In this document: positions 1-9,000 of the stretch, in pieces
Position numbering within the stretch: the first letter of the stretch is position 1
Layout of the letters: each line of letters begins with the position of its first letter
DNA from: Campylobacteraceae bacterium
GTDB taxonomy: Bacteria; Campylobacterota; Campylobacteria; Campylobacterales; Sulfurospirillaceae
Direction: 5' to 3'
Assembly: GCA_026988975.1 (NCBI GenBank)
Contig: JALSKH010000162.1
Coordinates: 1-46,177, forward strand
DNA length: 46,177 nt
Program-made: the position numbers and the translations under genes
The notes under the pieces: generated by a model
The model's database searches: none
The model's input: only the letters and a program-made list of their open reading frames with translations
What the model was told of the DNA's origin: nothing

Positions 1-140
1 GGGCTAAGCTTGAAGTAACTTTTGACTCTGTTTTTTAGATTTTTCGCTTTGCCTACATATAGAAGTTTTTCGGATTCGTCAAAATATTGATATACGCCAC
101 TGCTAGAGGGTAAATTTTTCAAACTATCTTTCAAGCTCAT
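1..140 (-). CDS. uvrC: UvrC excinuclease subunit C, N-terminal fragment (runs off window)
   Basis: Only the first 46 codons are in the window. They translate to a start resembling the GIY-YIG nuclease domain of UvrC: a '[12 protein letters not shown]' segment followed by '[18 protein letters not shown]', which is the YVGKAKNL(R/K)xRV signature of that family. UvrC makes both incisions around bulky lesions in UvrABC nucleotide excision repair. The ATG (138-140) lies in an ATGA overlap with the stop codon of the upstream 148-residue gene, so the two are translationally coupled. The product is assumed complete beyond the window edge; the helix-hairpin-helix and RNase H-like parts cannot be seen. 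Confidence 0.85.
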   Translation of the reverse strand, partial: MSLKDSLKNLPSSSGVYQYFDESEKLLYVGKAKNLKNRVKSYFKLS

Positions 141-583
141 GACTGTTTTTTTACTTCTTGGCGTATTTTTTCAAAGATATCTCTTAATTCCTCGTCACTT
201 ATCTCGTTTTTAAACTCTCCTTTTGCTCTCTCTTTGTATGTTAAGTGTTCTATTTTTGAGTTATTTTGCTTTTCGGTGTAGATTTTATTTGTTACAAATG
301 CTTTTATTTTGGAAGAATTCATAAAAATACACTTTGGATTTACAAGAATCAGCGTTTTTAATATACTCTTTATCAAATTACTCTTATAATTAAACTCCAT
401 TTTTATACCCGGATGGTTGAGCACAAAAAACAGAGTGTCATTTTTGTGATACAAAAATCTTGTATTTTCTCTCAAACTGTTAGGTAAAAGTGACAGTAGT
501 TGATTGTAACAGTCAATATGCTCTAAATTTTTTAAAAAAGGTCTGTTTTTTAAATGAGAAATTATCTGATTTGCTTTTTTCAT
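137..583 (-). CDS. DUF721 (DciA-like) small protein
   Basis: A 148-residue basic protein. The N-terminal two thirds has the layout of DUF721/DciA proteins: a helix, a '[12 protein letters not shown]' segment, then short beta strands ('[10 protein letters not shown]') and a helix ending in a further strand ('[16 protein letters not shown]'). The last 40 residues are highly charged and likely disordered or helical. DciA proteins are DnaB helicase loaders; I infer the family from pattern only and the true function may differ. It directly precedes uvrC with an ATGA overlap. There is no ribosome binding site before the ATG, and a perfect TATAAT lies only 6 nt upstream, which suggests a leaderless transcript. 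It could also simply be a lineage-specific hypothetical protein. Confidence 0.6.
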   Translation of the reverse strand: MKKANQIISHLKNRPFLKNLEHIDCYNQLLSLLPNSLRENTRFLYHKNDTLFFVLNHPGIKMEFNYKSNLIKSILKTLILVNPKCIFMNSSKIKAFVTNKIYTEKQNNSKIEHLTYKERAKGEFKNEISDEELRDIFEKIRQEVKKQS

Positions 584-589
584 GTTCTA

Positions 590-595
590 ATTATA
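590..595 (-). promoter_or_regulatory. -10 box of the DUF721-uvrC operon
   Basis: On the minus strand TATAAT is followed by TAGAAC and then the ATG of the DUF721 gene. The expected transcription start falls at or within 2 nt of the start codon, and no AGGAG-like sequence is present. Confidence 0.5.
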
Positions 596-672
596 TCATC
601 TCTAGCCTTTAGTTTTTTAGGGTGTGGATATAAAACTCCACCAATATATAAATCTACAACAAAGACAACCAA

Positions 673-2133
673 ATGAAACTTAAACATGATGTGATCATAA
701 TAGGAGCAGGAGTTGCAGGGTTGCACACAGCTTTGAGTTTAGATGACGATATGGATGTACTGGTTTTATCAAAAGATTACGCTTGGGAGTGCAATACCTT
801 TTACGCGCAAGGCGGAGTAGCAGTCGCAGTCGATGAAGAGGATATCCCATACCACATAAAAGATACGCTAAATGCGGGAGCTGGACTTTGTGATGAGGGC
901 GCGGTCGATATCTTGTGTCACGAAGGACCCGTGGTCATAAAAGAGTTTATGGAGCATGGTTTTGAGTTTGATAAAGATAGAGATGGAAATATTTTATACA
1001 CAAAAGAGGCAGCCCACTCAAGAAATAGGATAGTTCATGCCGGTGGTGATGCAACAGGGAGATATATACATAAATTTTTAATGGATTTGTTAAAGTTTCC
1101 GATTCTTTACAACACTCAAGTAACTGATCTTTTGATAGAAGATGGGGAGTGTTACGGCGTGAGAGTCTTTCACAATAATGAGATTTTTAATATCTATGCG
1201 AAAAAAGTGGTAATCGCAAGTGGTGGAGTGGGCTCTGTTTATGAGTACCATACAAATGCCAGGACCATCAGCTCCGATATGCAAGGTATCTGCGTGAGTC
1301 ACGATATCCCACTGCGAGATATGGAGATGATGCAGTTTCATCCTACGGTTTTTATTAAGAGTAGTGCAGTCAGAAAACAGCTCTTGAGTGAATCTTTGAG
1401 AGGTGAGGGAGCAAAGATAGTGGATGAAGATGGCAGAAGATTTCTGTTTGATTATGATAAGAGAGGGGAGTTAAGTCCTAGAAATATCGTTTCTCAAGCT
1501 ATTTTCGATTTCCAACAAAAAACAGGCAAAAAAGTCTTTTTGGATCTAAATAATTTTGAAGAGGGATTTTTTATGAAAAGATTCCCTAGTATCTACTTTA
1601 ATATGGGAAATATGGGGTATAATCTCCCAATCGATTTAGTACCAATTTCTCCAGCTTTTCACTATGCCATGGGCGGTATTAAGAGTGATTTATTTGGTAG
1701 AGTTGAAGGAGTAAACTCCCTCTATGTAGTTGGGGAAGCTGCAAATACAAGAGTTCATGGGGCAAATAGATTGGCTAGCAACTCTTTGTTGGAGGGTTTT
1801 GTCTTTTCAAAAAGAGTAGCGCTTGATATAAAATTGACTCTTAAAGAACACAAAAAAAGTGTAGAGTTTGATGAGGTAGAGCCTAGTTTGATAAAACCAA
1901 GTGACAAAGATCTCAAAAATGAACTACGAGATTTGATGTGGAGGAGTGCAGGAATCATCAGGAATGTAAATAATTTGCAAAAGGCTTTGATTAGAGTGGA
2001 AGAAATGTTAAAATTGCCAATAGGAAAACTTTTGAGACTTAGATTGTTAAGTTCAAGAGAGATTATAAAAAGTGCATTAGCGAGAAAAGAGTCTTTAGGT
2101 GCACATTATATTTTAAAAGGAGATGATATATGA
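673..2133 (+). CDS. nadB: L-aspartate oxidase
   Basis: Flavoprotein that oxidises L-aspartate to iminoaspartate, the first step of de novo NAD synthesis. The N-terminus has the FAD dinucleotide fold (GAGVAG, residues 11-16) and the 'TFYAQGGVA' motif (42-50) seen in NadB and the succinate dehydrogenase flavoprotein family. The 'AAHSRNRIVHAGGDATG' segment (113-129) is the NadB version of the substrate-site region. A 'GEAANTRVHGANRLASNSLLEG' type stretch near residue 360 is diagnostic for the family. At 486 aa it is shorter than the E. coli protein, mostly at the C-terminus. No nadA or nadC is nearby. It overlaps nhaD by 4 nt (ATGA), so they probably share a transcript. Upstream 584-672 is an AT-rich divergent promoter region. 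Confidence 0.95.
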   Translation: MKLKHDVIIIGAGVAGLHTALSLDDDMDVLVLSKDYAWECNTFYAQGGVAVAVDEEDIPYHIKDTLNAGAGLCDEGAVDILCHEGPVVIKEFMEHGFEFDKDRDGNILYTKEAAHSRNRIVHAGGDATGRYIHKFLMDLLKFPILYNTQVTDLLIEDGECYGVRVFHNNEIFNIYAKKVVIASGGVGSVYEYHTNARTISSDMQGICVSHDIPLRDMEMMQFHPTVFIKSSAVRKQLLSESLRGEGAKIVDEDGRRFLFDYDKRGELSPRNIVSQAIFDFQQKTGKKVFLDLNNFEEGFFMKRFPSIYFNMGNMGYNLPIDLVPISPAFHYAMGGIKSDLFGRVEGVNSLYVVGEAANTRVHGANRLASNSLLEGFVFSKRVALDIKLTLKEHKKSVEFDEVEPSLIKPSDKDLKNELRDLMWRSAGIIRNVNNLQKALIRVEEMLKLPIGKLLRLRLLSSREIIKSALARKESLGAHYILKGDDI

Positions 2134-3479
2134 AAATACTTGGAGTGTTGCTGTTTTTTACAGCTAGTCTGTTTGCAGAAGGAGGAGAGCATCTCACAAC
2201 CACATTTGTAGGAATTTTTTCTTTGGTAGTATTTGTGTTGGGTTATTATGTGATTGCTGCTGAGGAGAAATTTCGTATAAACAAAGCTATTCCGGCACTT
2301 TTTATCGGAACTTTTATATTTATGATGATTGGAGTTTACTATTGGGTAAATGGTATGGACAGAGAACCTCTAGCTCTTGAAGTCGATCGTTTGATTTTAG
2401 AGATTGCAGAGATTTTCTTTTTCTTGATGGTTGCTATGACATATATAGAAACTCTCATAGAAAGAAATGTTTTCAACGCCTTAAAATATACTCTTACATC
2501 AAAAGGCTATTCATACAAAAAATTATTTTGGCTAACGGGTTTACTTGCTTTTTTTATAAGTCCTGTTGCTGATAACCTTACAACAGCACTGATACTTTCA
2601 ACAGTGCTTATCACTATTGAAAAAGAGAGAAAAGAGTTCTTAGTGCCCTCAGCTATAAATATAGTAGTTGCGGCAAATGCAGGAGGAGCTTGGAGTCCTT
2701 TTGGAGATATTACTACGCTGATGGCATGGACTGCTGAAAAAGCTGGATTTGTTGACTTTTTTTACCTCTTTCCCGCATCATTTATTGGTTGGGTAGTAAC
2801 AGCTTGGTTATTGTCGCTATTTGTTCCAAAAGATAAACCACATTTTGATGCTACAAAAGAGAAAAAAGAGGAGATATATCCAGGTGGTAGAGTAACTATG
2901 ATACTAGGCGTAGTGACTATAGTAAGTGCAGTTTTATCTCATCAGCTATTTCATCTGCCTGCCATGTGGGGGATGATGTTCGGATTATCTCTTCTTAAAC
3001 TATATTCGTACAGATTAAAAAGAAAGTACAATACGGAGATCAATATCTTTCAATCAATTAGTAAAATTGAACATGATACGCTACTCTTCTTTGTAGGTAT
3101 TTTAGCAGCAGTTGGAGGGTTACATTTCCTTGGATTTTTAGATTTGGCTGCAAAATTATATACCACCGTAGGACCAGATGCTGTAAATATCGGTGTTGGA
3201 TTTCTATCTGCCATTGTAGATAATGTACCGGTTATGAGTGCAGTTTTAAAATCAAATCCAAATATGGGTATGGACCAGTGGCTGCTTGTAACGATGACAG
3301 CAGGAATCGGAGGAAGTCTCATCAGCTTTGGTTCAGCCGCCGGAGTCGGTGTTATGGGAAAATTAAGAGGAATTTATACATTTGGAGCACATTTAAAATA
3401 TGCTTGGACCATATTAGTAGGTTATATACTCTCTATCGTAGTTTGGTATATTCAATTTGAAGTTTTTAAAGATTTTTAG
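2130..3479 (+). CDS. nhaD: NhaD-type Na+/H+ antiporter
   Basis: A 449-residue inner-membrane protein with a cleavable-looking signal (residues 1-16, ending LFA), then about 12 hydrophobic segments. Motifs fit the NhaD branch of the ion transporter superfamily: 'SPVADNLTTALILS' (near 145) and 'NAGGAWSPFGDITTLMAW' (near 185), the half-site loops with conserved polar residues, and the mirrored 'SAIVDNVPVMSAV' near 355. NhaD exports sodium in exchange for protons, giving salt and alkali tolerance. The ribosome site AAAGGAGAT (2116-2124) lies just ahead of the ATG, which overlaps the nadB stop. Coupling to nadB is positional; I see no functional link. Confidence 0.9.
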   Translation: MKILGVLLFFTASLFAEGGEHLTTTFVGIFSLVVFVLGYYVIAAEEKFRINKAIPALFIGTFIFMMIGVYYWVNGMDREPLALEVDRLILEIAEIFFFLMVAMTYIETLIERNVFNALKYTLTSKGYSYKKLFWLTGLLAFFISPVADNLTTALILSTVLITIEKERKEFLVPSAINIVVAANAGGAWSPFGDITTLMAWTAEKAGFVDFFYLFPASFIGWVVTAWLLSLFVPKDKPHFDATKEKKEEIYPGGRVTMILGVVTIVSAVLSHQLFHLPAMWGMMFGLSLLKLYSYRLKRKYNTEINIFQSISKIEHDTLLFFVGILAAVGGLHFLGFLDLAAKLYTTVGPDAVNIGVGFLSAIVDNVPVMSAVLKSNPNMGMDQWLLVTMTAGIGGSLISFGSAAGVGVMGKLRGIYTFGAHLKYAWTILVGYILSIVVWYIQFEVFKDF

Positions 3480-3489
3480 GAGTTAAATA

Positions 3490-5046
3490 GTGAGAGATAA
3501 CCATGTGCCGATAATTGTTCTAGATTTTGGATCACAATATACACAGTTGATAGCAAGAAGAATGAGAGAAGAGAAGGTTTATTGTGAAATTTTACCATAT
3601 AATGAGCCGCTAAATGAGATAAAAAAGAGAAATCCAAAGGGGATAATTCTCTCAGGCGGCCCTGCATCAATCTATGATGAGGATGCATACAGGATTGATG
3701 ATGAGATTTTTGAGTTAGGTGTGCCGATTTTAAGTATCTGCTATGGTATGCAGCTTATAGTTGATCATTTTGGAGGCGAGATAGTACCGGCTTTACGCCA
3801 TGAGTATGGAAAAGCAAATATAGAGTTTGATGAGATAGATAGTGAAATTTGCTCCATCTTTAAAAATACGCAAAACAATCAGATAGTCTGGATGTCTCAT
3901 GCAGACAAAACCGAGACTCTGCCAAATGGATTTGTGAAAATCGCTCACTCTGCCAACTCCCCATATGCTGCAATCGCAAATGAAGAGAAAAAGATATACG
4001 CTTTGCAGTTTCATCCTGAAGTGTCACATTCACAGTGCGGTGGAGATATACTTAGAAATTTTGCAAAATATATCTGTGGATGTGAAACAACATGGAATAT
4101 GGGTTCATTTGCCAAAGAGCAGATAGATAAAATTCGCTCAACCGTAAAAGATGGCAAAGTTTTATGCGCAGTAAGTGGCGGAGTCGATAGCTCTGTTGTG
4201 GCAGCTTTGTTAAATGAAGCTATAGGCGATAAATTAGTGGCTATATTTGTAGATACTGGACTTTTGCGTGCAAATGAGAGAGAAGATGTGGAAAATATGT
4301 TCAAAACTAAGCTAAAAATTCCTCTCATAACTATCGATGCAACACAGACTTACCTAACTCGTCTAAAAGGCGTCACAGATCCAGAAGAGAAAAGAAAGAT
4401 AATAGGACACACTTTTATAGAGCTTTTTGCAAGCGAGGCAAAAAAACATGATAACATAAAATATTTAGCCCAAGGAACTTTGTATCCGGATGTTATCGAG
4501 TCAGTTTCAGTAAAAGGTCCTAGTAAAACTATCAAATCTCATCACAATGTTGGAGGGCTTCCGGATTGGATGAAGTTTGAACTCATAGAGCCTTTAAGAG
4601 AACTTTTCAAAGATGAGGTTAGAGCCTTAGGCTTGGAGCTTGGAATTCCAAAAGAGATGATAGCAAGGCATCCATTCCCTGGACCAGGACTTGCTATACG
4701 CATCATGGGTGAAGTAAACAGTGAAGATTTGACGCTTCTTAGACTTGCTGATGTGATTATGCTAGATGAGCTTAAATCAAGTGGGTATTATGATAAAACA
4801 TGGCAAGCTTTCACGGTTTTGTTAAATGTAAAAAGTGTTGGCGTTATGGGAGATAACAGAACTTATGACAATGCTGTTTGTGTCAGAATCGTAGAGAGCG
4901 TAGATGGCATGACTGCTACCTTTGCACACTTGCCTCATAAGCTGCTAGAGAGAATGAGCAGTAGAATCATAAATGAGGTGGAGGGTGTTAACAGAGTAGT
5001 CTATGATATCAGTTCAAAACCGCCTGCAACCATAGAGTGGGAGTAG
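3490..5046 (+). CDS. guaA: GMP synthase (glutamine-hydrolysing)
   Basis: Converts XMP to GMP using glutamine and ATP. The 518-residue protein has the three expected parts: class I glutamine amidotransferase (nucleophile C84 in 'SICYGMQ', H175 and E177 in 'FHPEV'), ATP-pyrophosphatase with PP-loop SGGVDSS (229-235), and a C-terminal dimerisation domain ending '...KPPATIEWE', the canonical GuaA end. '[10 protein letters not shown]' is the XMP/ATP site motif. The start is GTG (3490) with TAGGAG seven nt upstream; this is the best start because the amidotransferase domain begins almost immediately. It follows nhaD by 10 nt. Confidence 0.97.
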   Translation: MRDNHVPIIVLDFGSQYTQLIARRMREEKVYCEILPYNEPLNEIKKRNPKGIILSGGPASIYDEDAYRIDDEIFELGVPILSICYGMQLIVDHFGGEIVPALRHEYGKANIEFDEIDSEICSIFKNTQNNQIVWMSHADKTETLPNGFVKIAHSANSPYAAIANEEKKIYALQFHPEVSHSQCGGDILRNFAKYICGCETTWNMGSFAKEQIDKIRSTVKDGKVLCAVSGGVDSSVVAALLNEAIGDKLVAIFVDTGLLRANEREDVENMFKTKLKIPLITIDATQTYLTRLKGVTDPEEKRKIIGHTFIELFASEAKKHDNIKYLAQGTLYPDVIESVSVKGPSKTIKSHHNVGGLPDWMKFELIEPLRELFKDEVRALGLELGIPKEMIARHPFPGPGLAIRIMGEVNSEDLTLLRLADVIMLDELKSSGYYDKTWQAFTVLLNVKSVGVMGDNRTYDNAVCVRIVESVDGMTATFAHLPHKLLERMSSRIINEVEGVNRVVYDISSKPPATIEWE

Positions 5047-5049
5047 GGT

Positions 5050-5685
5050 TTGGGCAGAATTTATCTTCTAAATGACGATAAATATGAAGGCGTGACAAAT
5101 TTGCCAGTGATAAAGATCAATTTTTTTAATAAAAAGATTGATCTTAGTCAGTACGATGCTCTAATCTTTACCTCAAAAAATGGTGTACGAGCGATAGAAA
5201 AGATAGATAGACAGTGGAGAGGAAAAGAGATATACTCCATAGGAAAAGGGACATCCAAAGAGATACAAAAGTATGATGCAAATCTAGCATATACTGCAAA
5301 AAACTCATATGGAGATATGTTTGCTAGTGAGATAAAAGAGAAGCTAAAAGATAAAAAAGTTCTTTTTTTAAGGGCAAAAGAGGTAACTTCAAAACTAAAT
5401 CAGATACTACTAGAAGCAGGGATAAACTTAAAAGAGGAGATTGTTTACGAGACTACATGTAGAGCTTACAAACAAGATAAATCCTCTTTTGACGATGCAG
5501 TAGTTATCTTTACCTCTCCGTCAACCATAAAGTGCTTTTTCAAAAATTTTAATTGGACCTCTACATGTAGAGCAGTCTGCATAGGAAAAGTCACAGCAAA
5601 GGCAATGCCAGAAAATATAAAGTATGCTTTATCAAAACAACAGACAATCCAAAGCTGCATAGAGCTTGCAAAAAGTATAAATTAA
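5050..5685 (+). CDS. hemD: Uroporphyrinogen-III synthase
   Basis: A 211-residue protein matching HemD by its two-lobed pattern: 'YDALIFTSKNGVRAIE' in lobe one, 'GDMFASEIK' and 'KVLFLRAKEV' in the middle, 'VVIFTSPSTIKCFF' in lobe two and 'AVCIGKVTAKA' near the end. HemD cyclises hydroxymethylbilane to uroporphyrinogen III in haem and sirohaem synthesis. Sequence conservation in this family is weak, so the call rests on these lobe motifs. Translation starts at TTG (5050), 3 nt after the guaA stop, with GGAGTAGGG overlapping the guaA end as ribosome site. Two copies of the CTACATGTAG palindrome lie inside the gene (5453 and 5561), reading as TTCR and STCR. Confidence 0.85.
   Translation: MGRIYLLNDDKYEGVTNLPVIKINFFNKKIDLSQYDALIFTSKNGVRAIEKIDRQWRGKEIYSIGKGTSKEIQKYDANLAYTAKNSYGDMFASEIKEKLKDKKVLFLRAKEVTSKLNQILLEAGINLKEEIVYETTCRAYKQDKSSFDDAVVIFTSPSTIKCFFKNFNWTSTCRAVCIGKVTAKAMPENIKYALSKQQTIQSCIELAKSIN
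5453..5462. repeat. CTACATGTAG palindrome, copy 1 (in hemD)
   Basis: Reads in frame as Thr-Thr-Cys-Arg. Right flank extends the match to CTACATGTAGAG; the left flank (GA) breaks the longer palindrome. Confidence 0.8.
5559..5572. repeat. CTCTACATGTAGAG palindrome, copy 2 (in hemD)
   Basis: Perfect 14-bp palindrome reading Ser-Thr-Cys-Arg, 106 bp downstream of copy 1 within the same gene. Confidence 0.8.
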
Positions 5686-5720
5686 TCATAAATTAATAAT
5701 TGTTTCAATAAAATTAAATT

Positions 5721-8700
5721 ATGTTTAATTTTAAAAATTACTCTATAAGAGTAAAACTACTCATTGTTTTTATAATATTTAAGATTATACCACTTTTGGT
5801 TTTAGCGACTATTGGTATAAGTAGTTTTTATGCATTAGAGGGATTGCTGTATAAAAATTCACAAAAGATTATCCATAAAAGCCAAGAGTCTATCTCAAAA
5901 GTTGCCAATATAGCCATAAACGATAGTGTAAAAGCGCTAAATAAAAAATCACAAGAAGCACTAGAAAGAGAGACTGTATCTATAGCAAACAGAGTTGCCA
6001 ATTTTCTAAAAAGAAGAGATAAAGATTTGCTTCTTTTGTCCAAAACAAAAATCACTAAAAGAGTTTTATGATAATAAAAAAGGGTATCTGTTTGTGCCAT
6101 CTAAATATTACTATGATAAAAATAGCGACACATGGAAGCCTGTTATTAAGACGACAAGAGAGCATATGAGTCAAAATGCCGACTTGAAAGACAATAGTAA
6201 AGATTTTCATAAAGACAAGATTATAGACAATAAGAAAATTTTAAAACCTATATATAAGGAGATTTCATATTATAATCCTAAAGGAGATGAGATATATAAG
6301 GTTTCAAGTTTGGATGCAAAATTAAAAAATATTTCAGACAAAAACAATACATATTTAAAAGCAGAAAACTACTATGAAAAATCACTTAAACTAAAAAGAG
6401 GAGAGATATTTGTCTCTCATGTGATTGGTGAGTATGTTAGTTCACCTGTGATAGGAAAATTTTCAAAGAAAAAAGCAAAAAAAGCGGGCATTGCATTTGA
6501 TCCTAAAAAGTATGGATATGCTGGTGTTGAAAACCCAAAAGGTAAAAAATTTAGTGCAATTATAAGATTTGTGACGCCTGTTTTTAGTGGAGACAAGCTT
6601 AAGGGATACCTGACTTTGGCACTTGATCATAGTTTTGTCATGGATTTTACAGATTATGTAGATCCTATGAGTGTAAATTCTTTAAATATAAGTGATGCTA
6701 GTAGTGGAAATTATGCTTTTATGTGGGATAATAACTTTGGTTGTATATCTCATCCAAGAGACTATTTTATCATGGGTTATGATGCCAAAACAGGAAAGAG
6801 AGTTCCAGGATGGATCGACTCGGAGATGCAGAAAAAATTCAAAAAGAGTCATATAAAAGATTTAAATACTTTTTTACAAACACAGCCACATTTTTTAAAT
6901 CAATCTCTTAAAAAAAGACCAAATATGGAGCAGCTAAAAAAAGGTGAAGTTGGATTGGATTGTCGTTATCTAAACTTTGCTCCACAGTGTGATGGTTGGC
7001 ACCAACTAGTAGATGATGGCGGGTATGGTTCATTTGTTATCTTCTGGAGTGGAGTTTGGAAGCTAACAACAGCGGCTACTATACCATACTATACAGGTGA
7101 TTATGCAGACTCGAAAGTAGGGTTTGGTTTTGTGACTATGGGTGCAAATGTAGATGAATTTCACAAATCCGCAACTCAAACAAAAGAGAAGATAAAGACG
7201 GTATTAGATAGTGAAAAAAACAATATACAAAATAGTATAGTAAAGATTTCATCAACAATATTTAAAAAGATAAAAGAACAAATAAACCATATATCCATAA
7301 TCACAATTTTACTCTCTATGTTGGTGATTTATATAGCCATAATTCTTTCAAACTACATAACAAACAGACTAAAAGATATAATAATCGGCACAAAAAAAAT
7401 CAAAAATCAAAATTTTAACTATGAAATTAAGAAAACATCCAAGGATGAATTGGGAATTTTGATTGATTCATTTAATGAGATGGCAAAATCAATATATGAA
7501 TTAAACAAAGACTTAAATAACAAGCTATATACGGATGATTTGACAAATCTAAAAAATAGAAGATCATATAAAGAAGATGTAAAATTATCTAAAAATCCTA
7601 TTTTGTACCTTATAGATATAGATTTTTTCAAAAATATAAATGATTACTATGGCATCGAAGCTGGCAATTTTGTTCTTAAAGAGTTTGCCAAGAGCATTAA
7701 AAAGTTTGCAAATATTTATGGTTTGAAAGCGTACAGAGTTGGCTCAGATGAGTTTTTACTTTTGCAAGATGAACAGTTTTCGCAAGAGGTTGCAAATAAA
7801 GTTGTGAAAGAGTTTACTGATTTGATATTGAATAAAAAGTTTATAGACCAAAAAGAAAATATTGATATAATGCTCAGTGTTACTTTTGGTATATCTTACG
7901 GTGAGGGCAATCTTTTAGAAGAGTCAGATTTAGCACTAAATGAGGCAAAAAATAAAAAAGTACCTTATATGATCTTTAACAACACAAACTTGCATATGAA
8001 CAGGCATAAAGAGCATCTCTTATGGAGGCAGAAGATTCAATATGCTGTGGAAAATGATCTTATTGTTCCATTTTTTCAAAAAATAGTTGATTTAAAGAAT
8101 CCTCAAAATGAAAAATATGAATCTCTTATAAGAATGATTGACGAAGATAAAATCATATCGCCATTTATGTTTTTAGAGATAGCAAAAGAGACGAAACTAT
8201 ACCCTGAGTTAACTAAAATAATGATAGAAAAAACATTTAAAATTTGCTCAAAAAGAGATGCTACTTTTTCAGTAAATCTCTCCATGGATGATATATCAAA
8301 TACTCAAACGATTAATTTTATAAGAAAAAAACTTGATGAGTATGATGTGTCGGATAAAATTATTTTTGAAATTTTAGAATCCGAAGAGATATATGACTTT
8401 AGTATCGTCTTATCTTTTATACAAGAGATGAAAAAAAGAGGTATCAGATTTGCTATAGATGATTTTGGCTCAGGTTATTCAAATTTTTCATATCTTTTGC
8501 AGATTGAACCGGATTTTATAAAAATTGATGGCTCTATAATAAAAAACCTAAGAGAAAATTCAAATGAGTATCATATAGTTAGTGCCGTAGTAAAGTTTGC
8601 TAAAGCACTAAATGCAAAAATAGTTGCTGAGCATGTTAGTTCCAAGGAGATAGTCGATATATTGCAAAAATTTGATATAGACTATATGCAAGGTTACTAT

Positions 8701-8724
8701 TTTAGTGAGCCGACAACTATCTAA
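5721..8724 (+). pseudogene. Cache-HAMP-GGDEF-EAL c-di-GMP protein, split by a frameshift
   Basis: Two reading frames make one protein. Frame A (5721-6072) gives a membrane anchor and start of a periplasmic sensor, ending at TGA just after 'LLLLSKTKITK'. Frame B is open from the same place and continues 'SLKEFYDNKKGYLFVPSKYYYD', which fits as direct continuation. The switch falls in the A-rich stretch 6041-6060; one extra base there explains it. The sensor region runs to about 7270, a second membrane segment follows ('IITILLSMLVIYIAIILS'), then HAMP, GGDEF-like and EAL domains. The GGDEF site reads GSDEF, so cyclase activity is doubtful. The EAL part has a changed signature (ESL) but keeps the other metal and catalytic residues (NLS, ILESEE, DDFGSGYS, KIDG, AEHV, QGYYF), so a phosphodiesterase is plausible. 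Frame B also has a GTG at 6094 that could make a soluble-start fragment. True mutation and sequencing error are both possible. Confidence 0.8.
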
Positions 8725-8751
8725 TCAATATTATCTTAAGCAAAATTGCCT

Positions 8752-8757
8752 TATAAT
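8752..8757 (+). promoter_or_regulatory. -10 box of the 6S-like RNA
   Basis: Perfect TATAAT with no clear -35, as is usual for Campylobacterota sigma-70 promoters. It predicts a start near 8763-8765, at the base of the folded RNA. Confidence 0.55.
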
Positions 8758-8762
8758 TACAT

Positions 8763-8955
8763 TGTATCTGAGTGAAGCGATAGCGTTTTATGAGGGTCCA
8801 ACATATTGTTATTTGTGGAACGGGTGTTTTGTTGGTGCGTCTGCATTTTTGTTTGAGTCTCTTGCGAGATTAGAATCTGCAGCCTAAAGACAAAATTAGT
8901 TCTACATCGTTGGCTTGATTAGGGCCAAAGAATAAACGAACGCCCACTTGGGTTA
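8763..8955 (+). ncRNA. ssrS: Probable 6S RNA
   Basis: This 190-nt gap holds no convincing gene but folds as a long interrupted hairpin, the layout of 6S RNA, which mimics an open promoter and sequesters housekeeping RNA polymerase. Visible pairing from outside in: AGTG (8771-8774) with CACT (8945-8948), GCGTT (8783-8787) with AACGC (8938-8942), an open central region, TTTTGT (8827-8832) with ACAAAA (8890-8895), CTGCA (8841-8845) with TGCAG (8878-8882), and an apical TCTC-TTGC-GAGA hairpin (8858-8869). 'GTTGGTGCGTCTGCA...GCAGCCTAAAGAC' resembles the E. coli 'GTTGGTGAGCATGC...GAAGCCTTAAAAC' part. It sits before purD, and 6S genes often neighbour purine or one-carbon genes. Promoter and terminator bracket it. 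Identification is from structure and context only. Confidence 0.7.
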
Positions 8956-8987
8956 GCAGTACATGTTCTACATGTACTGCTTTTTTT
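8956..8987 (+). terminator. Rho-independent terminator after the 6S-like RNA
   Basis: Perfect 11-bp stem GCAGTACATGT / ACATGTACTGC with a 3-nt loop (8967-8969), followed by seven T. It ends directly before the purD ribosome site, so purD is either expressed by read-through or from another start. Confidence 0.9.
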
Positions 8988-9000
8988 AGGAGAATTTTTT

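Noticed and set aside
8705-8887. 60-codon open frame overlapping the end of the EAL gene
   Set aside because: It lies within the 6S-like RNA, has no ribosome site and no protein-like pattern; the RNA structure explains the interval better.
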